In this document: piece by piece, positions 56,929-64,000 of the stretch
How positions within the stretch are numbered: the first letter of the stretch is position 1
How the letters are laid out: each line of letters starts with the position of its first letter
Source: Phycisphaerae bacterium
GTDB lineage: Bacteria > Planctomycetota > Phycisphaerae > UBA1845 > Fen-1342
NCBI GenBank assembly: GCA_017999985.1
Contig: JAGNKU010000017.1
Location: 1 to 64,000 of the forward strand
Length of the DNA: 64,000 bases
Direction: 5' to 3'
The notes under the pieces: model-generated
What the model saw: the letters and a program-made list of their open reading frames with translations, nothing else
Database searches by the model: none
Told to the model about the DNA's origin: nothing
Program-made: the position numbers and the translations under genes

Positions 56929-57363
56929 TCAGCAGGACGCAGCCTGCGAGTCAGGCCGCCCGCTGTGTTGCTCGACAATCCAACTCACGGCCTCGCGTAG
57001 CGTCTTCGCATCGAAGGGTTTTTCCAGGAACATGTCAGCCGACATCGCGTCGGGACATACTTCGCGGCCATACTCCATGCCGATCGACTGGCCGATCGCA
57101 GACATCAGAATGAGCGGAATGCTCTTCAGTTTGCTGTCCCGCCGCAGCTCACAGGCCACCTGCAGACCCTCGGAGGGGTGCGTGAGCATGATATCCAACA
57201 ACACAATGTCCGGGGGGTCGCGCCGAATAGCCTCCAGCCCAGCCTGTCCCGTCTGATAACAGGCCACCGTGCAGCCGAGCGGTTCGAGAATCATCTGGAC
57301 GGCCAAGTGTATATCCGGGTCGTCGTCGATGAGCAGAATCCGCGCTGGCTTCTGGGCGTTCAT
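56929..57363 (-). CDS. Single-domain response regulator
   Basis: A 144-residue receiver domain with acidic pocket D13/D14, phosphorylation site D57 (IVLLDIMLTHPSEG) and conserved Lys115 (FLEKPFD). No output domain follows, so it would act through protein contacts or phosphorelay. An insertion (GQSIGMEYGREVCPDAM) sits in the beta4-alpha4 loop. It lies between the CNBD protein and the histidine kinase on the same strand and with short gaps, so all three are probably one sensory unit. Confidence 0.9.
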   Translation of the reverse strand: MNAQKPARILLIDDDPDIHLAVQMILEPLGCTVACYQTGQAGLEAIRRDPPDIVLLDIMLTHPSEGLQVACELRRDSKLKSIPLILMSAIGQSIGMEYGREVCPDAMSADMFLEKPFDAKTLREAVSWIVEQHSGRPDSQAASC

Positions 57364-57386
57364 GCCCGCCTGCCCTCTGGTGCGCC

Positions 57387-57833
57387 CTACGCGCCGGCCG
57401 CCAACTGCACGAGTGCCCCTTGCAGACGCCGACTGAGCGTGCCGGCCAGTTCTTTCAGCAGATGATATCCCAGCGTGTGGTCGTGTTCACACAACTTGCG
57501 AATCCCAGCCGCGTCAATCCGCACGGCGCGCCCGGCAACACGTGGCACGGCGGTCGCCGTGCACCGGTGCGGCTCGACCAGCGAGGACCAGCCAATCAGG
57601 TCGCCCGCGACGACCGTGTCCACGACGCGGCCCTCGTCCACGTGGTGTTGGTACACGATGTCTATCTCGCCTTCACGGAGAATATACAGGGCCTGGGCGG
57701 ACTCACCTTCCCGGAACAGCGGTTGGCCCACCGGGAACGCGCGCTCCTCCGTGATCGCTGCCACGGCCTTCAGGCTTTCGGGGCTGACGCCAGCGAAGTA
57801 GGGCAACGAGCGCAGGACCTCGATTGAGACCAT
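57387..57833 (-). CDS. Cyclic-nucleotide-binding-domain protein (CRP effector domain only)
   Basis: A 148-residue CNBD: LRSLPYFAGVSPESLKAVAAI, REGESAQALYILREGEIDIVY, VVAGDLIGWSSLVEPHRCTATAVP (phosphate-binding-cassette position), and a C-helix LLKELAGTLSRRLQGA. The DNA-binding domain of CRP/FNR is absent. The family binds cAMP, cGMP or other ligands; the GDLIGWSSL cassette lacks the classical Arg-Ser-Ala combination, so ligand identity is uncertain. The gene follows the hydrogenase protease gene by 4 bp on the upstream side. Confidence 0.85.
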   Translation of the reverse strand: MVSIEVLRSLPYFAGVSPESLKAVAAITEERAFPVGQPLFREGESAQALYILREGEIDIVYQHHVDEGRVVDTVVAGDLIGWSSLVEPHRCTATAVPRVAGRAVRIDAAGIRKLCEHDHTLGYHLLKELAGTLSRRLQGALVQLAAGA

Positions 57834-57837
57834 GATG

Positions 57838-58371
57838 CTACCTCCACTCGGTCAGCAAGGATTGCACCAGCTCCGCAGCGCGGGGGACACTTGCGGCCAC
57901 CGCGGGCGTACACCGTTCGCTGAACGCTTCTACCTCAGCAGCTTCGATCGCAACGATCCGCATATCGCCGGGTAGCGGCAACTTGAAGCCGGCGTGTCGC
58001 CCGAACTCCAGGGCGGTCCACAGGTCCACGTCATGCGCGGAATTGCCGTGCCGGGTTGGCGGTGCTTGTGCGGCCAGGATGCGGATGCTACCGGGGACGG
58101 CGCCGCTGCGTTGCGCGTCGACAATGATGGCGCGGTCGTAGCCGACCAGGCGTTCCATCAGCCGCAAGCCGCCCCAGTAATCCTCGGCCAACTCCAGACC
58201 CGGCCGGTCAGTCAGCGCGGGCCTCAATCGCTCGACGACGCGGAGTCCGACGCTGTCATCGGTCAACAGGGGATTGCCCAGCCCCAACACAATGGTCCGC
58301 GGCGTTTCCGCGGTAGCGACGTCCGCCGTGGACTGAACTGCACAACTTGGGGTCGGCGCTGCCGTCGACAT
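57838..58371 (-). CDS. Hydrogenase maturation protease
   Basis: A 177-residue protein; ATG 58371 (MSTAAPTPS) is preferred because upstream residues overlap the large-subunit gene. Hallmarks of HyaD/HycI-type endopeptidases are IVLGLGNPLLTDDSVGLRVVERL (nickel-binding acidic residue in the LTDDSVG segment) and IIVDAQRSGAVPGSI. It clips the C-terminal tail of the large subunit after NiFe insertion. Located right after the large subunit gene, whose stop is 17 bp upstream of this start. Confidence 0.85.
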   Translation of the reverse strand: MSTAAPTPSCAVQSTADVATAETPRTIVLGLGNPLLTDDSVGLRVVERLRPALTDRPGLELAEDYWGGLRLMERLVGYDRAIIVDAQRSGAVPGSIRILAAQAPPTRHGNSAHDVDLWTALEFGRHAGFKLPLPGDMRIVAIEAAEVEAFSERCTPAVAASVPRAAELVQSLLTEWR

Positions 58372-58388
58372 TGGAGCTTCCGCAAGTA

Positions 58389-59876
58389 TTACTCGCCGGC
58401 ACGCCGAGCGGTGCGACGGATCGTCTGGAGTACCTGCCCATCGGGCGCCCGTACGATGACCGTGAGCGGCATCTGGCCGGGCAGGTAGTGGGTTGCACAG
58501 CCAAAGCACGGATCATACGCCCGAAACGCCATCTCGATCTTGTTGAGCACACCCTCGGTGACTGTCGTGCCCTTGCGGATCAGCGTCTTGGCCGCCTGCT
58601 TGATCGAGAGGTTGATCGGGGCGTAATTATTTGTCGTGCCGACAATGAGATTCACGTGGGTCAGTACGCCGCGCTCGTCGGTCGAGTAGTGGTGAGTCAA
58701 GGTCCCACGCGGGGCCTCGACACACCCGACGCCCTCGTCAGGCGTCGCCGTCGGCAGTACCCGGTATTCCTTGCCGGTGATCTCCGGGTCGATCGCCAGT
58801 TCGACCCAGCGCTCCGCGGCATAGAGCAGCTCGATCAGCCGCGCCCAGTGGGTTGCCAGCGTGTGGTTTACCGGCTTGCCGCCGAGCGTCTCGTACATCC
58901 GCTCGTATTCCTTCTGGGCCAGCGGGGTGGCCATGCCGTCGGCGGCGTTCAGGCGGGAAAGCGGGGTTGCTTTGTACAGGCCGGAGTCCTCGCCATCGAC
59001 AAAGCCCTTCCAGCCCACTTTCTTGAGGAACGGGAATTTCAGGTAGGACCACGGCTCGACGTGCTCGGCGACGTAATCGCGGTAGTCACGCGCCGCGTAC
59101 TTGGCGTGTTCCTTGCCGTCGGGACCGACGACGCGGATCAGGCCGTCGTAGAAATTCACGTGGTTGTTCGCATCGACCGTGCCCATGTTGTACGTACGGT
59201 GCGTGTACGCGTCGCTGGTGATGAGCCGCACGTACTCCTTGTTGCCCAGCACGATGTCGTTGAAGAGCTGGAGCGAAAACCGGGCGAACTCGATGGCGTC
59301 GCGTCCCAGCGCCTCGATCTCCTTGCGTTGCTCCTCGTTGATGCCGCGACTGACGCCGCCCGGAAGGCCCCAGTTCGGGTGCACCTTCCGGCCGCCAATC
59401 AGCTCGATGAGATGGTGCCCATCGCGGCGCATCTTGAGGACTTTGCCGGCGATCTCCATCCCGACTTTCTGGATGACGCCGAGGATGTTGCGCTGCTCCG
59501 GCGGGGCGTCAGGCCCCATCACAAAGTCCGGGCCGCCGAGCGCGTAGAAATGCGTGGTGTGGTCCGTCGCGAAGAAGATGCAGTAGAACATCTCCCGCAG
59601 CTTCTTCGCCGTCGGTGGCGGATCGACGTGGAAGAGCGCGTCAAGCGTTTTGGTTCCGGCGATGTGATGTGCTTCCGGGCACACGCCGCAGATGCGGGAG
59701 GTGAGGTTGGGCATGTCCTCGGCCAGCCGGCCGACACAGAAACGCTCGAAGCCGCGTAGCTCGGGGATCTGGAGGTACGTCTCGGCCACGTCGCCCTTGG
59801 GGGTCAGGAAGATGTCGATCTTGCCGTGGCCCTCGAGCCGCGTGATCGGGTCAATGCTGATGCGCTGCGTTGTCAT
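58389..59876 (-). CDS. mvhA: [NiFe]-hydrogenase large subunit, group 3c-like (MvhA-type)
   Basis: A 495-residue catalytic subunit. Nickel-iron ligands: SRICGVC (C63, C66) and DPCFGC (C457, C460), with DPCFGCATH ending at His463 and a 32-residue tail behind it. Family pieces include RLEGHGKI near 13, FYALGGPDF, HHLIELIGGRKVHPNWGLPGG and TVDANNHVNFYDG. It splits or makes H2 in the cytoplasm together with the small subunit. The gene is preceded by the small-subunit gene and followed by the maturation protease. The symbol reflects closest remembered type; group 3c is supported by the adjoining mvhD and hdrA genes. Confidence 0.9.
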   Translation of the reverse strand: MTTQRISIDPITRLEGHGKIDIFLTPKGDVAETYLQIPELRGFERFCVGRLAEDMPNLTSRICGVCPEAHHIAGTKTLDALFHVDPPPTAKKLREMFYCIFFATDHTTHFYALGGPDFVMGPDAPPEQRNILGVIQKVGMEIAGKVLKMRRDGHHLIELIGGRKVHPNWGLPGGVSRGINEEQRKEIEALGRDAIEFARFSLQLFNDIVLGNKEYVRLITSDAYTHRTYNMGTVDANNHVNFYDGLIRVVGPDGKEHAKYAARDYRDYVAEHVEPWSYLKFPFLKKVGWKGFVDGEDSGLYKATPLSRLNAADGMATPLAQKEYERMYETLGGKPVNHTLATHWARLIELLYAAERWVELAIDPEITGKEYRVLPTATPDEGVGCVEAPRGTLTHHYSTDERGVLTHVNLIVGTTNNYAPINLSIKQAAKTLIRKGTTVTEGVLNKIEMAFRAYDPCFGCATHYLPGQMPLTVIVRAPDGQVLQTIRRTARRAGE

Positions 59877-59895
59877 CGGCGACTGCTCCTCGTAA

Positions 59896-59942
59896 GGTGG
59901 GCGCTGCCCACCATTGGGGTCGCGCGGTGGGCGATGCCCACC
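59896..59942. repeat. Two tandem palindromes between hydrogenase subunit genes
   Basis: GGTGGGC-GCT-GCCCACC (59896-59912) and GGTGGGC-GAT-GCCCACC (59926-59942) lie in the 66-bp gap, the second touching the stop of the small-subunit gene. The GTAGGGTGGGC(A)TGCCCACC type of palindrome is a common dispersed repeat in some bacterial genomes. It could adjust mRNA stability between the two subunits. Confidence 0.8.
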
Positions 59943-60950
59943 CTACGCGACGGGTTTGGGCAACGGCAGTTCATGACGTTCGGCGTCGGGCACGAGGGCC
60001 GCCCGCCGCAGGAGACTATGAGCCAGGCTGAACCGGTAAAACGTGCCCACGGGGTCCGGGATCCCCTCGGTGATAATGCGCTCGATCTCGTCGGGGTCCT
60101 GCGCGTCGATCACGGACGCCAGGGCCGTCATCAGCCGCCCGCCGAAGTCCTCCACGCCGGCATTGGGACCGTAACAGCCGATGCAGGGTGAATTCACCTG
60201 CGGGCAACGTGCGCCACAGCCGGCACGGGTGGCGGGACCGCAGCACAGGATTCCTTGTTCAAGCAGGCACGTCTCGGCGTCGGGAATAACCTGCCAGGTT
60301 CGCTTGAAAGCCTTGATCTTCTTCTCGCTGCGCTTGCGCGGGCATTCGTCGCAGCAGGTCGTTGTCGCCCCGATTACTGCGCCGGCGGCCGGCAACTTGC
60401 CCTCCAGGATGGCCACCACGGCGTCCCAGATCCGGTCGGCTTCCGGCGGGCAACCGGGCAGGAAATAGTCGACCGGCACAGTCTGCGCGAGAGTGTGGAC
60501 CGTGTCGTAGAAGACGGGCAGCGAGAGGTGGTGCCCGTTGGACTGCACCTCCGGCAGTGGTATCACGCGCCCGGGGTTGTCCGTTGACGCGCTCTCGCAA
60601 TAGACGGTCTCGAAGATCTCCTGGCGGTTGGTCAGGTTCGCCAGGCCGGGGATGCAGCCCTCCGTGGCGCATGAGCCGAACGCCACCAGGACCTTCGACT
60701 TCTGCCGCAGCAGCTTGGCCATGTACTCCTGTTCGCTGGTGCGGACGCTGCCATTGAACAGGCAGACATCGACGTATTGGTCCGGCCAGTTTTCGACATC
60801 CCGCACCTTCGTGTCCATGATGCAGGGGCACAAGACGATGTCGAATGCTGCCGCGACGTCGAGGATCTTCTCGTTCAGCGCGAGGATCGAGATCTCGCAC
60901 CCGCCACACGAGGCGGCCCAGTAGATTGCCAGTTTGCCCCTGTCGCTCAT
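59943..60950 (-). CDS. mvhG: Hydrogenase small subunit, group 3c-like (MvhG-type)
   Basis: A 335-residue iron-sulfur protein with no Tat signal, so cytoplasmic. Cluster ligands: SCGGCEISIL near 14-18 (proximal cluster), AFGSCATEGCIPG near 92, DYFLPGCPPEADRIWD near 165, and a rich C-terminal set (TTCCDECPRKRSE, LCCGPATRAGCGARCP, SPCIGCYGP). It transfers electrons from the NiFe site towards MvhD/HdrA. The start overlaps the end of the mvhD-like gene by 4 nt. It is followed by tandem palindromes before the large subunit. Confidence 0.9.
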   Translation of the reverse strand: MSDRGKLAIYWAASCGGCEISILALNEKILDVAAAFDIVLCPCIMDTKVRDVENWPDQYVDVCLFNGSVRTSEQEYMAKLLRQKSKVLVAFGSCATEGCIPGLANLTNRQEIFETVYCESASTDNPGRVIPLPEVQSNGHHLSLPVFYDTVHTLAQTVPVDYFLPGCPPEADRIWDAVVAILEGKLPAAGAVIGATTTCCDECPRKRSEKKIKAFKRTWQVIPDAETCLLEQGILCCGPATRAGCGARCPQVNSPCIGCYGPNAGVEDFGGRLMTALASVIDAQDPDEIERIITEGIPDPVGTFYRFSLAHSLLRRAALVPDAERHELPLPKPVA

Positions 60951-61444
60951 CGCCCGACCTCCATGGCTGCCTGGTGCTCAAGCAGGATCTTCTCGACGTC
61001 GTCCAGGTGTCCGTTTTCCTCAGCCCAGTTCGTGGACCAGCGCAGGGGCCCGAGAGTCCGAATGTCCTCGACCATCGCGTCGATTGACTCGGCGAGCTGG
61101 GTGGCCTCCGCGGCCGACGCCCACACCAGGCGCACACGCCGCTCGCTGATGCCCAGGGCCCGCAGCGTGTGCCGCAGCATGGCAAACCGCCGCATTGTCT
61201 TGTAATTCTGTTCGAGGTAGTGACACTCCCCAGGGTGGCAGCCGGCAATGAGCACGCCGTCTGCACCCAGCGCGAGCGCCTTGAGCACGAACGATGGATC
61301 GACGCGACCGCTGCACATCAGGCGGACTACGCGCACGTTGGGTGAGTGCTTGATCCGGGCCGTCCCCGCGCCGTCGGCCGCGCGGTACGAGCACCAGTTG
61401 CAGAAGAAGCCAACGATCTTCGGTTCATAGATTTCGCGCTGCAT
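60947..61444 (-). CDS. mvhD: MvhD/FlpD-like iron-sulfur adaptor
   Basis: A 165-residue protein with IVGFFCNWCSYRAADGAG near 10-27, RLMCSGRVDPSFVLKAL near 42-58 and GADGVLIAGCHPGECHY near 60-76. These segments form the [2Fe-2S]-type site of MvhD, which connects the hydrogenase to HdrA. Overlaps the small-subunit gene by 4 nt and follows hdrA by 11 bp, supporting a single operon and complex. Confidence 0.9.
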   Translation of the reverse strand: MQREIYEPKIVGFFCNWCSYRAADGAGTARIKHSPNVRVVRLMCSGRVDPSFVLKALALGADGVLIAGCHPGECHYLEQNYKTMRRFAMLRHTLRALGISERRVRLVWASAAEATQLAESIDAMVEDIRTLGPLRWSTNWAEENGHLDDVEKILLEHQAAMEVGR

Positions 61445-61455
61445 CCGGCTACTCC

Positions 61456-63486
61456 TTAGGGCGCAGTGGGTTCCAAGCTGGGCTCTTCGTCGATCTCAGC
61501 GGGCTCGCCCTCGCCGTGCACATCCCACAGCAACCCTGCGATCTCCGCCTCCACCTGGTCGTTGCTGAAGTGCGCCCCCGCAATTGCGCCGGCTGGGCAC
61601 GCGGCCACGCACGTGCCACAGCCTTTGCACAGGGCCGGGTTCACCCGGCTGACCTTGTCCTCTGTCAGGAAGTCGATTGCGTTGAACGGGCAGAGGTTGT
61701 TGCAGATGCGGCAGCCGGAGCAGTTGTCCTCGTTGATCGACGCCACCACCGGCTCGATCATCACCGTACCCTTGCTGATCATGCCCTGCACCCGGGCGGC
61801 CGCCGCCGCACCTTGTGAAACCGAGTCCGGAATGTCCTTCGGGCCGTGGCACGCGCCGGCGATGAAGATACCCTCGGTCATCGTCGCGACGGGGTCGAGT
61901 TTGGCGTGGCGCTCGATGAACCACCCGGCCATGCTGCACGAGATGCCGACCTTGAGGCCGGTCTCGCGCGCGTCGCGCCGCGGCTCGATGGCTCCCATCA
62001 GTACTACCATGTCCACCGGTATGCGGCGCTGCTTGCCCAGCAGCGTGTCCTCGACCTGCACAACCAGCTTGCCTTCCTCCTGGGGTGTACGGGCCATGTC
62101 GGTGATCTCGGCCACCTTGCCCCGGACGAACAGCATGCCCTCGTCAAGCAACCGCTGGTAGAACTCCTCGTAATCCTTCTTGTTCGGCCGCATGTCGATG
62201 TAGCAGGCGTAGACCTTTGCTCCGGTCTTTTCCAGCACCAGGTGGCCGAGCTTCAGCGAGAGCATGCAGCAGATGCCCGAGCAGTAGGTGTTGTAACGCT
62301 GATCGCGGCTGCCCGCACAGTGCACGATGCAAACCGACTGCGGCTCGGTGACGCCGTCACGGAGCACGATCCGTCCGCCAGTCGGTCCCGAGGCGTTGCA
62401 CATCCGCTCGAACTCGAGGCTGGTGAACACGTTCGCCAGTTTGCCGTAGCCGTACTGTGGAATACGACGGCAATCGAACAGATCCCAGCCCGTCGCCAGG
62501 ATGATATTCCCCACTTCCACTTCGAGAATTTCGTCTTTCTGGTCGAAATCGACCGCTCCCGTCGGACAGAGCTTCTCGCACGCGCGGCAACGCTGTCGCT
62601 CGAACCAGATGCACGACTTCGTGTCGATCGCCGGGATCTTTGGCACCGCCTGCGGGAAGGGCGTGTAGATGGCCTTGCGATAGCCCATGCCGGCCTCGAA
62701 CACCTCGTCGACAACCTTGCGCGGACATTTCTCGATGCACAGGCCGCAACCGGTGCATTTGTCCTCACGCACGTAACGGGCCTTGCGGCGTATGCGCACA
62801 CGGAAGTTGCCGATCGAGCCGGACACCTCCTCCAGCTCGGAGTACGTCAGGAGTTTGATCTTCTCGTGCTGCCCCACCTCCGACATCTTTGGTGTCAGAA
62901 TGCACGCGGCGCAGTCTAACGTCGGAAACGTCTTGTCATATTGGGCCATGTGGCCGCCGATGCTCGGTTCGCGCTCGACGAGGTAGACCGGGTAACCGGC
63001 GTCGGCGAGTTCCAGCGCGGCCTGGATGCCGGCAATCCCGCCACCGACCACCAGCGTGTGCGGATTCACCGTTACGGGCATCGGCTCGAGCGGCCGATGG
63101 TGCTGCACCCGGGCCACGGCGCCCGCTACCAGGGCCTTGACCTTGCTCGTGGCCGCCTGCTTGTCCTTGGTCACCCAGGACACGTGCTCGCGGATGTTGG
63201 CCATCTGCAGGAGGAAAGGATTGAGCCCGGCGTTCGCACACGCGCGGCGGAAGGTCTTTTCGTGGAGGTGTGGCGAGCACGCGGCAATCACGATTCGCGT
63301 GAGCCCCTCCTTCTTGATGTCGTCCTCAATCAGCGCCTGGCCCAGCGAGGAGCACATGAACTTGTACTCGCGGGCCACCGCCACGCCCGGAAGCGTGGTG
63401 GTCCAGCGCGTGACTTCTTCCACATCCACCGTACCGGCGATGTTGCTGCCGCAGTGGCAGACGTAAACGCCAACTCGTTCGGCCAT
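61456..63486 (-). CDS. hdrA: Heterodisulfide reductase subunit A-like flavoprotein
   Basis: A 676-residue protein. Residues 1-130 contain GVYVCHCGSNIAG (Cys pair) and the AACSPHLHEKTFRRA segment. The FAD-binding fold is at about 144-180 (TLVVGGGIAGIQAALELADAGYPVYLVE). Ferredoxin motifs: CTGCGLCIEKCPRK near 240, CRACEKLCP near 290, and CSGCRICNNLCP and CKGCGTCVAACP in the C-terminal third. HdrA is the flavin subunit that splits electron pairs in heterodisulfide reductase. Here it combines with MvhADG homologues to a bifurcating or confurcating complex. The C-terminal tail (EGEPAEIDEEPSLEP) is acidic and possibly disordered. Confidence 0.9.
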   Translation of the reverse strand: MAERVGVYVCHCGSNIAGTVDVEEVTRWTTTLPGVAVAREYKFMCSSLGQALIEDDIKKEGLTRIVIAACSPHLHEKTFRRACANAGLNPFLLQMANIREHVSWVTKDKQAATSKVKALVAGAVARVQHHRPLEPMPVTVNPHTLVVGGGIAGIQAALELADAGYPVYLVEREPSIGGHMAQYDKTFPTLDCAACILTPKMSEVGQHEKIKLLTYSELEEVSGSIGNFRVRIRRKARYVREDKCTGCGLCIEKCPRKVVDEVFEAGMGYRKAIYTPFPQAVPKIPAIDTKSCIWFERQRCRACEKLCPTGAVDFDQKDEILEVEVGNIILATGWDLFDCRRIPQYGYGKLANVFTSLEFERMCNASGPTGGRIVLRDGVTEPQSVCIVHCAGSRDQRYNTYCSGICCMLSLKLGHLVLEKTGAKVYACYIDMRPNKKDYEEFYQRLLDEGMLFVRGKVAEITDMARTPQEEGKLVVQVEDTLLGKQRRIPVDMVVLMGAIEPRRDARETGLKVGISCSMAGWFIERHAKLDPVATMTEGIFIAGACHGPKDIPDSVSQGAAAAARVQGMISKGTVMIEPVVASINEDNCSGCRICNNLCPFNAIDFLTEDKVSRVNPALCKGCGTCVAACPAGAIAGAHFSNDQVEAEIAGLLWDVHGEGEPAEIDEEPSLEPTAP

Positions 63487-63497
63487 GAGCCGGCCTC

Positions 63498-64000
63498 CTA
63501 TGGTGCGACTGGTTGCTGTGGCACCGGCTTGGGACCGGTGTCTGCGGCCGCAGCCGGTACCGGCGGAGTGCCGGCGACGCAGGCCTCGGCCACTAGCTCA
63601 ATCAGGTCTTTGACGATCAGGCGGCCTTCCAGCCCGGCCGTCTTCACCGCGTCGCGGTACATCGTGAGGTCCTTCGGGCACGCGACGACGAAATACTGTA
63701 CGCCGGGCAGCGTCGCTGCTTCGCGCACGCGGCTTTCGGCGGGGCGCTCCTTGACGTGGCCCTCTTCCATCCAGATGCGCCCACCGCCGGCGCCACAGCA
63801 CAGGGCCCGGTCGCGATTACGCGGCATCTCGACCAGTTGGCAACCCAGGGCCGTCAGCACACGACGCGGGGCGTCGTAGACCTCGTTGTAGCGGCCCAGG
63901 TAGCAGGGGTCGTGGTACGTCACGACGCAGCCCAGCTTCTGGCGCACGGTTAGCCGCCCACCGCGCACGAACTCGTCCAGCAGCTCTGTGTAGTGCCGCA
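63498..64000 (-). CDS. HdrD/HdrB-like CCG-domain iron-sulfur protein, C-terminal part (cut by window edge)
   Basis: At least 167 residues visible, running in from beyond the right edge (RHYTELLDEFVRGGRL). The CCG cysteine-rich domain is plain: YHDPCYLGRYNEVYDAPRRVL, ALCCGAGGGRIWMEE (CCG motif), and FVVACPKDLTMYRDAV. Such domains hold the noncubane 4Fe-4S clusters that reduce disulfides, or similar sites in GlpC/LldE. Its stop lies 12 bp before hdrA. The remaining C-terminus is Pro/Ala-rich (ADTGPKPVPQQP). The upstream ferredoxin half, and whether it is HdrD or a fusion, cannot be seen. Confidence 0.85.
   Translation of the reverse strand, partial: RHYTELLDEFVRGGRLTVRQKLGCVVTYHDPCYLGRYNEVYDAPRRVLTALGCQLVEMPRNRDRALCCGAGGGRIWMEEGHVKERPAESRVREAATLPGVQYFVVACPKDLTMYRDAVKTAGLEGRLIVKDLIELVAEACVAGTPPVPAAAADTGPKPVPQQPVAP

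Noticed and set aside
58347-59759. 470-codon plus-strand frame
   Set aside because: Antisense to the hydrogenase large subunit, whose metal ligands are all present.
61846-62919. 357-codon plus-strand frame
   Set aside because: Antisense to hdrA; no family features.

Overview
The window reads as GC-rich chromosomal DNA of a planctomycete-like bacterium, probably an environmental or metagenomic Planctomycetota lineage. Supporting signs are several large secreted proteins that end in dockerin-like calcium loops of the form GDINPFV, pseudopilin-like proteins with N-terminal methylation motifs, a PEP-CTERM protein, an Rhs protein of about 2,900 residues, a remnant of a TOTE-type primase, and a cytidylyltransferase-like/radical-SAM-like fusion. 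No rRNA or other firm taxonomic marker is present, so the lineage is inferred.

Layout. 1-2640 is a mobile-element graveyard: the 5' end of a tyrosine recombinase running off the left edge, a tRNA-Gly(CCC), a truncated ISL3-type transposase, a truncated TOTE-type archaeo-eukaryotic primase and a transposase tail. 2665-10204 holds envelope/glycan/lipid genes: a glycosyltransferase, a zinc-ribbon protein, a degenerate radical SAM fusion, a methyltransferase-UbiA pair on the plus strand, and facing it an operon of two paralogous membrane proteins and a radical SAM enzyme. 10689-21281 holds three very large secreted proteins; the first two are divergently transcribed and share a beta-propeller-like region. 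21598-26553 encodes an AsmA-like protein and a YihY/BrkB-like membrane protein.

26596-38264 is a polymorphic-toxin locus. A dockerin-bearing Rhs protein with an HNH-like C-terminal toxin is followed, with a 4-nt overlap, by a double-CXXCG immunity candidate. Next come an IS66 remnant, an orphan Rhs tip with a different HNH-like toxin, its SMI1/KNR4-type immunity gene, and a scrap of Rhs repeat. A perfect 205-bp direct repeat in the Rhs core joins the complete gene and the orphan tip, which is what tip displacement by recombination would leave.

39810-51802 holds an acidic lipoprotein, an HD-domain protein, a DUF362-like dockerin protein, and a tandem duplicated pair of (pseudopilin + propeller-like secreted protein) in which one propeller carries a PEP-CTERM tail and the other a dockerin tail. 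A divergent pair of secreted carbohydrate-active candidates follows (heparinase II/III-like and a TIM-barrel glycosidase-like protein). 51900-55102 is a second transposon graveyard (integrase remnant, IS1634-like tail, an IS21/IS3 chimeric transposase, and an intact-looking IS630 element with TA-flanked terminal repeats).

55252-64000, all on the minus strand, is a compact operon for a group-3c-like [NiFe]-hydrogenase/heterodisulfide-reductase complex. In order of transcription it runs HdrD-like (partial), HdrA, MvhD, hydrogenase small subunit, hydrogenase large subunit, maturation protease, cyclic-nucleotide-binding-domain protein, single-domain response regulator, and membrane histidine kinase. 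The catalytic genes suggest electron bifurcation or confurcation with H2; the last three genes look like a built-in sensory module.
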